Shown here one piece after another: positions 34,995-42,299 of a DNA stretch of 42,299 nucleotides. Source of the DNA: Terriglobia bacterium (lineage in GTDB: Bacteria > Acidobacteriota > Terriglobia > Terriglobales > SCQP01); the NCBI GenBank assembly GCA_021323595.1, contig JAJPKR010000022.1:1-42299 (forward strand), in the 5' to 3' direction. Position numbers and translations under genes: made by a program. The notes below the pieces were generated by a model. It had not been told where the DNA came from. It worked only from the letters and a program-made list of their open reading frames with translations, and did not search any database. Numbering within the stretch: position 1 is the first letter of the stretch; the number at the start of each line of letters is the position of its first letter.

Positions 34995-36125
34995 CTAGAA
35001 GCCGGGGCCGCCGCCGCTGATGCCGCCGCTGCTATGGGGTTTTTCGACGGGCTTGGGCAAGTCCTGCGGCAAGACGCGCTCGAAGCGCTCGAGGTTGGGG
35101 ACGGTGGAGGCGCTGGCGCCGGTATCCACGTAGCCGGAGGCGACCTTGATATAGGCCTGCGAGCGCAGATTCGCCAGATACAGCTGCAACTCCGGCTGCA
35201 GCTTTTTCTCGTAGAGGATCTGCTGGATCTTGTTGCGCGCGTCGTCGAAGCTCTCCTGGCCGGCGTGCTGAATCGCGTTGACGCGCAGGATCAGGTAGCC
35301 ATTGGCGGTCTGAATGACGGGCGTGATGCCGCCCACGGGCAGCTTCGCGATCACCGCTTCGAGCTGGGGCGACAAGCTGCCCTGCTTGAAGAACCCGATC
35401 TCGCCGCCGCCGGCCGCAGTCGAGCCCTGCGAGTAGCGGCTGGCGAGCTTGCCGAAATCCTCGCCTTTCACGGCGCGGGCGCGGACCTGATCGGCGAGGT
35501 CCTTCAAGCGCGCGAGCGCGGCGGCGGGCTGGTTCTTGGTCGAGATCAAGATCTCGCTCAGATCCACGCCGGGCTGGCCGACGAACTCCGCTTTGTGCTC
35601 CTCGTAGTATTTCTTCACGTCTTCGGGCGCGAGCGTGATGCGCGGGGCCACGTCCTGCTCGATGACCATCTGCTGCAAGATGCCGTTCTTGATCTGCTGC
35701 TTGAAGTCCTCGTAGTCCTCGCCCTGGGCCTCGACGGCCTTCTGCAAATCTTCCATGGTGGGCAGATTCATGCTGCGGCGAATCTCGTCGAGGCGGTGAA
35801 TGGTCTCGGTTTCGGCGCTGTAGCCGAGATCCGAGGCGCGCTGCAGCAGCAACTGCTGATTGATCAAGTCGCGCAGCAGGTCTTTTTTCGCGGCGGCGGC
35901 CTGCTCGGGCGTGGGCGGCGGGGTTTGGCTTTGCAGGTCGGCCTCGAGCTGCTTTTCCGCGCGCTCGTAATCCACGTTGGTGATGATGGCGTTATTGACG
36001 CGCGCCACCACCGACTCGACCACCACGGCGGCTTCCTTGGGCGGAGTCGTATTGTCCGGGCCTGCGGCAAGGGCGACGGGCGCGATCAGCAGGGCGGCGA
36101 GACCGGCAGCGGCAAGACGGTTCAT
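34995..36125 (-). CDS. SurA-like periplasmic peptidyl-prolyl isomerase
   Basis: A 376-residue exported chaperone/isomerase. Signal peptide about residues 1-20 (LAAAGLAALLIAPVALA). A SurA-N-type helical region follows (VVARVNNAIITNVDYERAEKQL near 38-59; DLLRDLINQQLLLQRA near 85-100). One parvulin domain comes next: VDLSEILIST at about 186-195 and GEIGFFKQGSLSPQLEAVIAKLPVGGITPVIQTANGYLILRV around 240-280. E. coli SurA has two parvulin domains, so this is the single-domain type. It would assist folding of outer-membrane proteins such as the TonB receptors. The C-terminus is Gly/Pro-rich. First gene of the surA-yhaM-blaI unit, with a -10-like TAAAAT at 36152-36147. Confidence 0.87.
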   Translation of the reverse strand: MNRLAAAGLAALLIAPVALAAGPDNTTPPKEAAVVVESVVARVNNAIITNVDYERAEKQLEADLQSQTPPPTPEQAAAAKKDLLRDLINQQLLLQRASDLGYSAETETIHRLDEIRRSMNLPTMEDLQKAVEAQGEDYEDFKQQIKNGILQQMVIEQDVAPRITLAPEDVKKYYEEHKAEFVGQPGVDLSEILISTKNQPAAALARLKDLADQVRARAVKGEDFGKLASRYSQGSTAAGGGEIGFFKQGSLSPQLEAVIAKLPVGGITPVIQTANGYLILRVNAIQHAGQESFDDARNKIQQILYEKKLQPELQLYLANLRSQAYIKVASGYVDTGASASTVPNLERFERVLPQDLPKPVEKPHSSGGISGGGPGF

Positions 36126-36126
36126 G

Positions 36127-36140
36127 ACGAGGAACCTCGT
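36127..36140. repeat. Inverted repeat immediately before the surA-like start codon
   Basis: ACGAGG and CCTCGT flank an AA centre (36127-36140), directly upstream of the ATG. With the TAAAAT at 36152-36147 as -10, transcription would begin at or near the outer end of this repeat. It could be a dimeric-protein operator or a 5' mRNA hairpin that covers the AGG. Confidence 0.4.
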
Positions 36141-36246
36141 AGGGCAATTTTAGCGCAGGCCCGGCGGCGGTTCCCGCGCCCCAGCGGCGCCGCCGACGGA
36201 AGCGGCGCGCGGCGGATGGAGAGTAGCGCCGCGGGAGACGGGCCGC

Positions 36247-36258
36247 TATCATAGCGGG
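36247..36258 (+). promoter_or_regulatory. -10-like hexamer directly before the esterase gene
   Basis: TATCAT at 36247-36252 ends 6 nt before the GTG at 36259, with no Shine-Dalgarno of normal spacing. Transcription would begin at the start codon. No -35 is visible. Confidence 0.3.
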
Positions 36259-37395
36259 GTGTCACGAACCACCTTCTTGCCGATTCTCGCGCTTTGCGCC
36301 CTGATCTCGATGACGGAGTCTATCGCGAACGCGCAACGGCCGGCGCCGGTGAAGTCGCCGGAAGTCGCCGCGGACGGCACGGTGACGTTCCGGTTCCGCG
36401 ATCCCAACGCCCATGAAGTGATGCTGCTGCTCGAGGGCCGCAACCAGCCGATTCCGATGCAGCGCGGCGACGACGGCATTTGGACGCTGACGCTGGGACC
36501 GCTGCCGCCGGAGATCTACGGCTACTCGTTCATCGCCGACGGCGTGCCGCTGATGGATCCGGTCAATCCGCTGATCAAGCCGAACCTGCTGACGCCGCAA
36601 AGCATGGTGCTGGTGCCGGGCGCCGATCCGGAGCCGTGGGAAGCGACGGACGTGCCGCACGGCGTGGTCGAGCACCACTTCTATCATTCGGCGGTGATCG
36701 GCGACAACCGCGACTATTACGTTTACACGCCGCCCGGCTACGACCCGCGCCACGGGACGCGGTATCCGGTGCTCTATCTGCTGCACGGCTATAGCGACGA
36801 CGCCAGCGCCTGGACTTCGGTGGGCCGCGCCAACTTCATTCTCGACAACTTGATCGCGCAGAACCGCGTGCAGCCGATGATCGTGGTGATGACGCTGGGC
36901 TACGGCACGCCGCAGATGCTGAACTTCGGCTGGACCGCGTTTTCGCATACCGAACTCGTCGGCGAAAACATGACGCGCTACCGCCAGGCGCTGCTGCAGG
37001 AGGTCATTCCGCAGGTCGAGGCCGCCTATCGCGTCAAGACCGACCGCAACGACCGCGCCATCGCCGGGCTTTCCATGGGCGGGGCGGAGTCGCTGTTCGT
37101 GGGCCTGAACGATCTCGATCGCTTCTCCTGGGTGGGCTCGTTCAGCGCCGGCGGGCTGGCGAGCGATTACGCCTCGCAGTTTCCCGATCTCTCCGCGAAC
37201 GCCAACAAGAAGCTGCACCTGCTCTGGATCGCCTGCGGCACCAGCGATCCGCTGATCAAGTCGAATCGGGCGTTTCGCGACTGGCTGACGTCGCGCGGCG
37301 TCCGGCACACGGACATCGAGACACCCGGCGTGCATTCGTGGCTGGTTTGGCGCGACAACCTGGTTCATTTCTTGCCGCTGCTGTTCCGCAAGTAG
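36259..37395 (+). CDS. Secreted alpha/beta-hydrolase esterase with N-terminal Ig-like (E-set) domain
   Basis: A 378-residue exported esterase of the enterochelin-esterase / feruloyl-esterase-like (putative esterase D-type) group. A signal peptide covers about residues 1-26. A CBM48/E-set-like domain follows (VTFRFRDPNAHEVMLLLEG, about 40-120). The hydrolase domain has YPVLYLLHGYSDDASAW near 173-189, nucleophile S272 in GLSMGG, acid D330 in CGTSDPL and H359 in HSWLVW. Such two-domain enzymes release acyl groups from plant polysaccharides, which would fit the pectin locus, but the substrate is not determined. The start is GTG at 36259. It is divergent from the surA-like operon. Confidence 0.88.
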   Translation: MSRTTFLPILALCALISMTESIANAQRPAPVKSPEVAADGTVTFRFRDPNAHEVMLLLEGRNQPIPMQRGDDGIWTLTLGPLPPEIYGYSFIADGVPLMDPVNPLIKPNLLTPQSMVLVPGADPEPWEATDVPHGVVEHHFYHSAVIGDNRDYYVYTPPGYDPRHGTRYPVLYLLHGYSDDASAWTSVGRANFILDNLIAQNRVQPMIVVMTLGYGTPQMLNFGWTAFSHTELVGENMTRYRQALLQEVIPQVEAAYRVKTDRNDRAIAGLSMGGAESLFVGLNDLDRFSWVGSFSAGGLASDYASQFPDLSANANKKLHLLWIACGTSDPLIKSNRAFRDWLTSRGVRHTDIETPGVHSWLVWRDNLVHFLPLLFRK

Positions 37396-37962
37396 GCGAG
37401 AACTCGGATCGGGCGCAGCCGAACGGCTGCGGGCGTTCGTCCCGATGAGCGGGCCCGGCGCGAGCTGGAGGCCTCCTCTTGAGCGCCGGTTTGCCGCGTT
37501 CGGCGGGCATGAGCACCCGAAAAGGGGGGGGGGACCACCCTGGTTGAGAGAACCTGATTTATCTCGTTGATAGCAGACGGCTTATCGTGCAAGAAAGGAA
37601 TTGAAAAATGGTCTCCTCCCCAAACGGGGGGAGCGGCGCGCCGCTGGTTTTCGGCCTGGCAGCGCAGGCGCGCGCGGGCACACGCCACCTCTTTCGCCGA
37701 AGGCATAAAAGCTGAGATGCAGACGAAAGTGGAACGGTTGGACGCCAGAATTGGAAGCCCGGGATCGGAGGACGCAGCGGGCGACTGGACAGAGATGCCA
37801 CCTGGGACCGGGGCTAAAGCCCAGGGACGGGTTGACGCCGCGACCCGGGGTTAAAGCCCCGCTGATCCACCCGGAAATGACCCGGCTCTTCCACGGTGAA
37901 ACGATGAAGCCCGGGTCGTCCACTCGGAACCGAAAAAGCTCGGCTTTGCTATAAGCCCCGGC
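37396..37962. other. Gene-free region with REP-like palindromes and a poly-G tract
   Basis: A 567-base gap between the esterase and lolA. Open frames here overlap in several registers and show no protein family. A run of ten G lies at 37524-37533. Two related palindromes, GGGCTAAAGCCC (37811-37822) and GGGGTTAAAGCCCC (37847-37860), stand 36 bp apart, and AAGCCCGGG- and AAGCCCCGG-type pieces follow towards lolA. This looks like a dispersed intergenic repeat family rather than a gene. Confidence 0.55.
37811..37860. repeat. Pair of (T/C)TAAAGCCC palindromes
   Basis: GGGCTAAAGCCC at 37811-37822 and GGGGTTAAAGCCCC at 37847-37860 share a TAAAGCCC core and can each form a short hairpin. Spacing is 36 bp start to start. 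Probably REP-like; lolA converges on this region from the right, so a transcript-end role for lolA and the esterase is possible. Confidence 0.5.
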
Positions 37963-38637
37963 CTATTCCGGCGCGGGGACGATTTTGACGCCGGGCGGCG
38001 GCGTGAAGCGGAACAGCGAGGCGGGCAAGCGCACGTTGCCGGAAACGCCGGCGAGGCGGAAGTCGGTCTGCGTGCCGTCTTGGGCGCGAATGACGATGCG
38101 GCTGATGTCGTAGGCGGGCGTGATTTCGAGCAGCACTTCGCGGAACTGATCGCCCAGGAAGCGCGGCGCGCCGCGAATGACCCAGTCGCCGGGCGTGAGC
38201 GGATCGAGGCCGCCGAAGCTGAGGCCGGCAAGCTCGCGGGGAAGATCCATTTTGCCGAGCAGCCAGCGCAGCGGGGTGCGCAGGTCGTCGGATTGCTTCA
38301 AGGTCTTGCGCTGCGCCTGCCGATCGCCGAGGACATAGAGCCAGACGTCGCGGCCATCCACGAGAAAGATCTTCGGCTGCGGCTGCTGGTAGCGCCAGAG
38401 CATGCGGCCGGGCTTGCGCAGATAGAGCACGCCGGACTCTTCCCTGCTCCGCCCCTGGCCGGTGTAGATCTCGGTGAAGTCGGCACGCAACGTGACGAGC
38501 GAGTTGTAGCGGGCGTCCACGATCTGGATCAGCGTCTTCAGGTCCATCGCGGCGGCGCGCGCCGGCGGCGCGGGCGGAACGGCGCGGAGGCCGCACGCGG
38601 CGGCGAGAACCATGATCAGAGATGCCAACGTCCGCAC
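37963..38637 (-). CDS. lolA: LolA-like outer-membrane lipoprotein carrier protein
   Basis: A 224-residue periplasmic protein with a signal peptide (LASLIMVLAAACGL). The LolA fold is indicated by the tandem strands YNSLVTLRADFTEIYTGQGRSREESGVLYLRKPGRMLWRYQQP (quoted in part here: SLVTLRADFTEIY near residues 45-57 and GVLYLRKPGRMLWRY near 69-83), then KIFLVDGRDVWLYV near 89-102 and the C-terminal FRFTPPPGVKIV. It would shuttle lipoproteins across the periplasm to the outer membrane. The start is GTG at 38637; a CATACT stands 5 nt upstream. It lies 85 bp downstream of recN on the same strand. Confidence 0.85.
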   Translation of the reverse strand: MRTLASLIMVLAAACGLRAVPPAPPARAAAMDLKTLIQIVDARYNSLVTLRADFTEIYTGQGRSREESGVLYLRKPGRMLWRYQQPQPKIFLVDGRDVWLYVLGDRQAQRKTLKQSDDLRTPLRWLLGKMDLPRELAGLSFGGLDPLTPGDWVIRGAPRFLGDQFREVLLEITPAYDISRIVIRAQDGTQTDFRLAGVSGNVRLPASLFRFTPPPGVKIVPAPE

Positions 38638-38722
38638 GTTTCAGTATGGCCGATGGCGCAGGGGGCGCGGCGGGCGAAGGCCGCGAGGGCGGGGCGCGCA
38701 GCTTGCGATTCGGGCGGGCGGC

Positions 38723-40414
38723 TCAGGCGGATTGGGCGCGGCGAAGCAGTTCGGCGGCGTGCTGGCGGGCGGCGGCGCTGGCGAGCCCGCTCAGCATGCG
38801 CGCGACTTCCTCGACGCGCTCGGGGCCGGCGAGAGCGGCGACTTCGGTGATGGCGCGGCCGCCGCGGCGAACCTTTTCGACGCGGAGATGATGATGGGCG
38901 TAGGAGGCGATCTGCGCCAGGTGGGTGACGCAGAGCACTTGGAAGCGGGCGCCGAGCTGGGCGAGCTTGCGGCCGACGGCTTCGGCGGCGCGGCCGCCGA
39001 TGCCGGCGTCGATTTCGTCGAACACCAGAGTGCGCGGGGCGGCGGCGGCGCGCGCGGGGGCGCGGCCTTGCGCGGCGACTTGCAAGGCGAGCAGCAAGCG
39101 CGAGAGCTCGCCGCCGGAGGCGATCTCGGCCAGCGGCTTGAGCGGCTCGCCGGGATTGGTGGTGGCGAGGAAGCGAATGCGGTCCCAGCCGAGCGGCCCC
39201 CAGGCGGCGGGCTCGGGCGCGGCGGGCACCAGCCACTCGACGGCGAGCTCGATCTTCATGGCCAAGTCGGCGGCCTGGCGGGCGACGGCGGCCGCCAGCG
39301 TCTGGGCGGCGGCGCGGCGGAGGGCGGAGCGGCGCTCGGCGAGCTCGCGATAGCGGGCGGCCGCAGCGGCGGCAGCGGCGCGCAAGCGCGCGCGCTCGCC
39401 CTCGGCATCGGCGATGGCGGCGAGGCGCTCGTCGAGGGCGCTCCGCAGCGCGATGGCCTCGGCCAGCGTGGGGCCGTATTTGCGCTTGATGCGATCGAGG
39501 AGGGCCAGACGGTCGCCGACGGCGGCGAGGCGCTCGGGCGAAGCGTCTTCGCCCTCGGTCCAGGGACGGAGCGAAGCGGCGACGTCGTCAATTTCGAGGC
39601 GCGCCGACTCCAGGCGCGGCGCCAGGTCGGCGGCGCGCGCGTCGAACTTGGCCAGCTCCAGCACCTGCTTTTGCGCCAGGCGCAGCGCGCGGCTGGCGGC
39701 CTCGGGCGCGTCGTAGAGCGCGGCATAGGCGGCATGCGCGGCGGCGGCGATGCGTTCGGCATTGGCGAGGCGCAGCCGCTCCTGCTCGAGCTCGGCATCC
39801 TCGCCGTCGCGCAGCGCGGCCGCTTCCAACTCCTGGCGCTGATAGCGCCAGAGGTCGGCCTGCTGCAAGCGGGTTTGCTCGCCCTGCTCCCAGGCCGCGG
39901 CCGCGGCCTCGGCATCGCGCCAGGCGGCGCAGGCGGCGCGCAGGCGCGGGAGGAGGCCGTCGCCGTCGCCAGCGAAGTCATCGAGCAGCTCCAGCTGCGC
40001 GGAGGGGGTGAAGGCGACGAGGGCTTGATTTTGGGCGTGCACTTCGCCGAGCGCGGGCGCCAACTGCCGCAGCGCCGCCACGGTGGCCGGCTTGTCGTTG
40101 ATCAGCACGCGGCCGCGGCCGCCGATCTCGCGGCGCACGATCAGCGGCTCGCCCGCGACGATGCCCAGCGCGTCGAGCGCCTCGGCCGGGACGGCGCCGT
40201 CGTCGAGACGGAAGACGCCGCTCACCCAGGCGCGCTCGGCGCCGCTGCGGACGGCGGCGGCGTCGGCGCGCTCGCCGAGCAGCAGCCCGAGCGCATCCAC
40301 GACGATGGATTTGCCCGAGCCGGTTTCGCCGGTGAGGACGTTGAGGCCGGAGGCAAACTCCACCGCTAGGCGGTCAATGAGGGCGTAGTCCTCGATGTGG
40401 AGCGAGAGCAGCAC
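38723..40414 (-). CDS. recN: DNA repair protein RecN
   Basis: A 563-residue SMC-like ATPase for double-strand-break repair. Walker A is GETGSGKS at residues 29-36. The central part is a long Ala/Glu/Arg-rich coiled coil (about 150-390). The C-terminal half has the ABC signature IASGGELSRLLLAL and Walker B LVFDEIDAGIGG, followed by VLCVTHLAQIASYAHHH. Length and order match RecN. The start is GTG at 40414, where homology begins (LLSLHIEDYALID). There is no Shine-Dalgarno, but a TAAAAT lies on the same strand at 40429-40424, so the transcript may be leaderless. Confidence 0.95.
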   Translation of the reverse strand: MLLSLHIEDYALIDRLAVEFASGLNVLTGETGSGKSIVVDALGLLLGERADAAAVRSGAERAWVSGVFRLDDGAVPAEALDALGIVAGEPLIVRREIGGRGRVLINDKPATVAALRQLAPALGEVHAQNQALVAFTPSAQLELLDDFAGDGDGLLPRLRAACAAWRDAEAAAAAWEQGEQTRLQQADLWRYQRQELEAAALRDGEDAELEQERLRLANAERIAAAAHAAYAALYDAPEAASRALRLAQKQVLELAKFDARAADLAPRLESARLEIDDVAASLRPWTEGEDASPERLAAVGDRLALLDRIKRKYGPTLAEAIALRSALDERLAAIADAEGERARLRAAAAAAAARYRELAERRSALRRAAAQTLAAAVARQAADLAMKIELAVEWLVPAAPEPAAWGPLGWDRIRFLATTNPGEPLKPLAEIASGGELSRLLLALQVAAQGRAPARAAAAPRTLVFDEIDAGIGGRAAEAVGRKLAQLGARFQVLCVTHLAQIASYAHHHLRVEKVRRGGRAITEVAALAGPERVEEVARMLSGLASAAARQHAAELLRRAQSA

Positions 40415-40488
40415 GGATGGATGATTTTATGACGAGGAGCGAGGGCGGGATAGCGGGCGGGGCGATCAGCTTCGCCTCGCTTCGTTTA

Positions 40489-40571
40489 TTGGCGCTCCGC
40501 TCCGCTCCGCTGCGCTTGGATTGGCGCTCCGCTCCGCTGCGCTTGGATTGGCGCTCCGCTCCGCTGCGCTT
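40489..40571. repeat. 27-bp tandem repeat array
   Basis: Three head-to-tail copies of a unit starting TTGGCGCTCCGCTCCGCT. The first copy (40489-40520) has an extra TCCGC and is 32 bases; the second is 40521-40547; the third starts at 40548 and diverges after 40571. CGCTCC/CGCTGC sub-repeats make it internally periodic. There are no unique spacers, so it is not a CRISPR array. Confidence 0.85.
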
Positions 40572-40655
40572 GCCGGTCGCTCGGCCTCCTTCACGTACTT
40601 CCGTGTACGCTCAGTCGGCCTCGCTCCCGGCGCCTCGCGCCGCTCGCTTCTCCCA

Positions 40656-40683
40656 CCCCAAGGCGCGCCGCTGCGCCTTGGGG
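40656..40683. repeat. Perfect 11-bp inverted repeat (strong hairpin)
   Basis: CCCCAAGGCGC (40656-40666) and GCGCCTTGGGG (40673-40683) with a 6-nt loop GCCGCT. It lies about 170 bp beyond the stop of the acyl-CoA dehydrogenase and upstream of recN. It could act as a transcription stop for the dehydrogenase, but no T-run follows on either strand. Confidence 0.6.
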
Positions 40684-40851
40684 ACCCCGGTTCGCCCCGC
40701 TCCGGCGTCCTACCAGGTACGGACCCGCCATGCGGAAGATAGCGGGCGGGGCGATCAGCGCGTCGCAGGGCTGCGATCTCAGACCGCAGCGCACCTACAT
40801 CGCGGGCCGGGGTCCCCGGGGCTCCCACCCCCAAGGCGCGGGGGCGGGCGC

Positions 40852-42009
40852 TTACGCGCCGCGTTCGAGGTCGCGAAGGAGTTCGCGGGCGATGACCAGG
40901 CGCTGGATTTCGCTGGTGCCTTCGCCGATGGTGCAGAGCTTGACGTCGCGGTAGAACTTTTCGGCGGGGTAATCCTTGAGGAAGCCGTAGCCGCCGTGAA
41001 TCTGCACGCACTCGTTGGCGGCGCGCACCGCGGCTTCGCTGGCATAGAGCTTGGCCATCGCCGCCTCGCGGGTGACGGGGCGGCCTTGATCCTTGAGCCA
41101 GGCGGCGCGGCGGGTGAGCAGGCGGGCGGCGTCGAGTTCGGTGGCCATGTCGGCGAGCTTCCACTGGATGGCCTCGAAGGAGGCGATCGGCTGGCCGAAC
41201 TGGCGGCGCTCGGCGGCGTAGCGGCGGGCGGCCTCGAAGGCGCCGGTGGCCATGCCCAGCGCCAAGGCGGCGATGCCGATGCGGCCGCCGTCGAGGATGC
41301 GCAACGCGTCCATGAAGCCGCGGCCGGCTTCGCCGAGCAGGTTGGCGGCGGGCACGCGGCAATCCTCGAAGATGAGCTCGGCGGTGTCGCTGGCGCGCAT
41401 CCCGAGCTTGTTCTCTTTCTTGCCGGCGCGAAAGCCGGGCGTGCCCTGCTCGACGATGAAGGCCGAGATACCGTGCTTGCCGGCTTCGCGGTCGGTGGCG
41501 GCCATCACGACGCAGACCTGGGCGTGGTGGCCGTTGGTCGCGAACGACTTGGTGCCGTTGATGATCCAGGAGTCGCCGTCGCGCCGGGCGTGGGTGCGGG
41601 CGCCGGAGGCATCGGAGCCGGCGCCGGGCTCGGTGAGGCTCCAGCAGCCGAGCCATTCGCCGCGCGCCAGCCGCGGGAGGTAGCGGCGGCGCTGGCAGTC
41701 GCTGCCGGCGAGGAAGATATGGTTGGCGCAAAGGGAGTTGTGGGCGGCAACGATGAGGCCGATGCTGCCATCCACGCGGGCCAGTTCCTCGATCACCAGG
41801 GTGTAGTCCAAATAGCCTAGGCCGGCGCCCCCCAGTTCGGGTGGGAAGATGACCCCCAAGGCGCCGAGTTCGCCGAGGCGGCGGAGCACATCGCCGGGCC
41901 AGAGCTGCTGCTCATCCCACTCGCGGACATGGGGCGCGATCTCGGTTTCGGCGAAGGCGCGCAGCTCGCGCTGGAGGGCGAGCTGGTCGGCGGTCAGGGA
42001 GAAGTCCAC
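40852..42009 (-). CDS. Acyl-CoA dehydrogenase
   Basis: A 385-residue flavoprotein dehydrogenating acyl-CoA to trans-2-enoyl-CoA. The order is typical: N-terminal helical domain ([16 protein letters not shown]), FAD-binding [17 protein letters not shown] near residues 120-136 and [17 protein letters not shown] near 146-162. The C-terminal domain has [21 protein letters not shown] near 260-280, [19 protein letters not shown] near 336-354 and catalytic E363 in [12 protein letters not shown]. The catalytic Glu position marks the short/medium-chain (butyryl-CoA-like) group; chain length is not determined. The start is GTG at 42009. It is transcribed alone, away from the IS remnant. Confidence 0.93.
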   Translation of the reverse strand: MDFSLTADQLALQRELRAFAETEIAPHVREWDEQQLWPGDVLRRLGELGALGVIFPPELGGAGLGYLDYTLVIEELARVDGSIGLIVAAHNSLCANHIFLAGSDCQRRRYLPRLARGEWLGCWSLTEPGAGSDASGARTHARRDGDSWIINGTKSFATNGHHAQVCVVMAATDREAGKHGISAFIVEQGTPGFRAGKKENKLGMRASDTAELIFEDCRVPAANLLGEAGRGFMDALRILDGGRIGIAALALGMATGAFEAARRYAAERRQFGQPIASFEAIQWKLADMATELDAARLLTRRAAWLKDQGRPVTREAAMAKLYASEAAVRAANECVQIHGGYGFLKDYPAEKFYRDVKLCTIGEGTSEIQRLVIARELLRDLERGA

Positions 42010-42020
42010 CCACCTTTATA
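42010..42020 (-). promoter_or_regulatory. -10 element adjoining the acyl-CoA dehydrogenase start
   Basis: On the minus strand TGTTATAAA (extended -10; hexamer 42020-42015) ends 5 nt before the GTG at 42009, so transcription should begin at the start codon. AAGGTGG also overlaps this spot but is too close to act as a normal ribosome-binding site. Confidence 0.4.
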
Positions 42021-42149
42021 ACACTAGTAACCGAATGAAAACATGGGATTTATCATTACCGGCTGGTCGGCAAGCGCGGGCGGGGCGACTGGCGGCGGGG
42101 ACAGGGCGCGGGCGGCGGCGCGGGCTATGCGGGAGGGCGGCGGGTATGG

Positions 42150-42260
42150 ATGGGGCGGGCGGGCCGCGGCCGGCTTCGCCGTTAGCCCCTCTTCCAGCAC
42201 CGCCAACACCAGCGCCTCTCGACCGCGCGGGGTTAATCGTGCATTCTGGTGACAGTCCAT
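42150..42260 (-). pseudogene. Truncated IS481-type transposase N-terminus
   Basis: Reading in from the right edge, an ATG at 42260 with GGAAGAGG upstream begins MDCHQNARLTPRGREAL and continues VLAVLEEGLTAKPAAAR. This matches the start of IS481-family transposases (typically M-x-x-HKNARLTP, then VLEEG). After about 36 residues the similarity stops and a Pro/Ala-rich frame runs to a stop at 42024. The helix-turn-helix remainder and the DDE domain are absent, so this is a deleted remnant. The terminal repeat would lie at or beyond the window edge. The gap 42021-42149 shows nothing else. Confidence 0.6.
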
Positions 42261-42299
42261 TCGATCCTCTTCCTTGAAGCCTTCGGTTTGGTCACCATC

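Larger units (their letters stand above)
40449..40759. repeat. 22-bp direct repeats flanking a 267-bp segment
   Basis: A perfect 22-bp sequence beginning GATAGCGGGCGG and ending GATCAGC occurs at 40449-40470 and again at 40738-40759 in the same orientation. The segment between them contains the tandem array and the strong hairpin. The layout resembles a duplicated insertion footprint or a recombination-prone module; no transposase is encoded. Confidence 0.7.
40415..40851. other. Repeat-rich gene-free region between recN and the acyl-CoA dehydrogenase
   Basis: A 437-base gap with no credible gene. Translations in every frame are low-complexity. It holds a 27-bp tandem array (40489-40571), a perfect 11-bp-stem hairpin (40656-40683), a 5-bp-stem hairpin CGTAC/GTACG near 40594-40610 and a 22-bp direct repeat bracketing most of the region (40449-40470, 40738-40759). 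A second copy of the hairpin's left flank, starting TCCCACCCC, lies at 40823-40840. Confidence 0.7.

Noticed and set aside
40489-40571. CRISPR-like array
   Set aside because: Units are directly adjacent with no unique spacers, only three copies, and no cas genes are present.

Overview
The window is GC-rich chromosomal DNA, most likely from an Acidobacteriota bacterium. The taxonomic signs are a VWFA-related protein of the type described from Acidobacteria (8333-10003), a very large TonB-dependent receptor with an N-terminal carboxypeptidase-regulatory-like domain and the acidobacterial NGRN / GGVVNIVTRSGG plug style (28819-32241), a PCYC/CYCXC-motif protein (12916-13443), and several GTG or TTG starts. 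Nothing points to a plasmid or prophage. The only mobile-element trace is a truncated IS481-type transposase N-terminus at the right edge.

Left part (1-18.5 kb), housekeeping and regulation: a CDP-alcohol phosphatidyltransferase and a GreA-type factor (minus) stand divergently from a CarD-type RNA polymerase regulator (plus). They are followed by a secreted TPR protein with an isoprenylcysteine-methyltransferase-like membrane protein, alaS, the VWFA protein and a MgtC/DUF4010 membrane protein. Next comes an ECF sigma / anti-sigma pair that overlaps by ATGA and faces a small exported PCYC protein, then metK-tldD-tldE with a structured metK leader. A small membrane protein and a stand-alone receiver protein lead into the sugar-acid locus.

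Middle part (18.5-33.5 kb), pectin / D-galacturonate utilisation: a LacI-type regulator faces an apparent eight-gene minus-strand unit. In order it encodes a TonB receptor, two GH28-family proteins, uronate isomerase UxaC, an SDR oxidoreductase, a hexuronate MFS transporter, KDG kinase and KDPG aldolase. UxaA (altronate dehydratase) converges on the end of the unit from the plus strand. Together they describe oligogalacturonide uptake, hydrolysis to galacturonate, isomerisation to tagaturonate, reduction to altronate, dehydration to KDG, phosphorylation and cleavage to pyruvate and glyceraldehyde-3-phosphate. The classical tagaturonate reductase UxaB is absent and the SDR is the only candidate in the window for that step.

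Right part (33.5-42.3 kb): a surA-like / yhaM-like / blaI-like minus-strand operon, a secreted esterase, lolA, recN and an acyl-CoA dehydrogenase. Two intergenic regions (37396-37962 and 40415-40851) are rich in repeats and palindromes. Several genes here and alaS have a -10-like hexamer only 5-9 nt before the start codon, which suggests leaderless or nearly leaderless transcripts.
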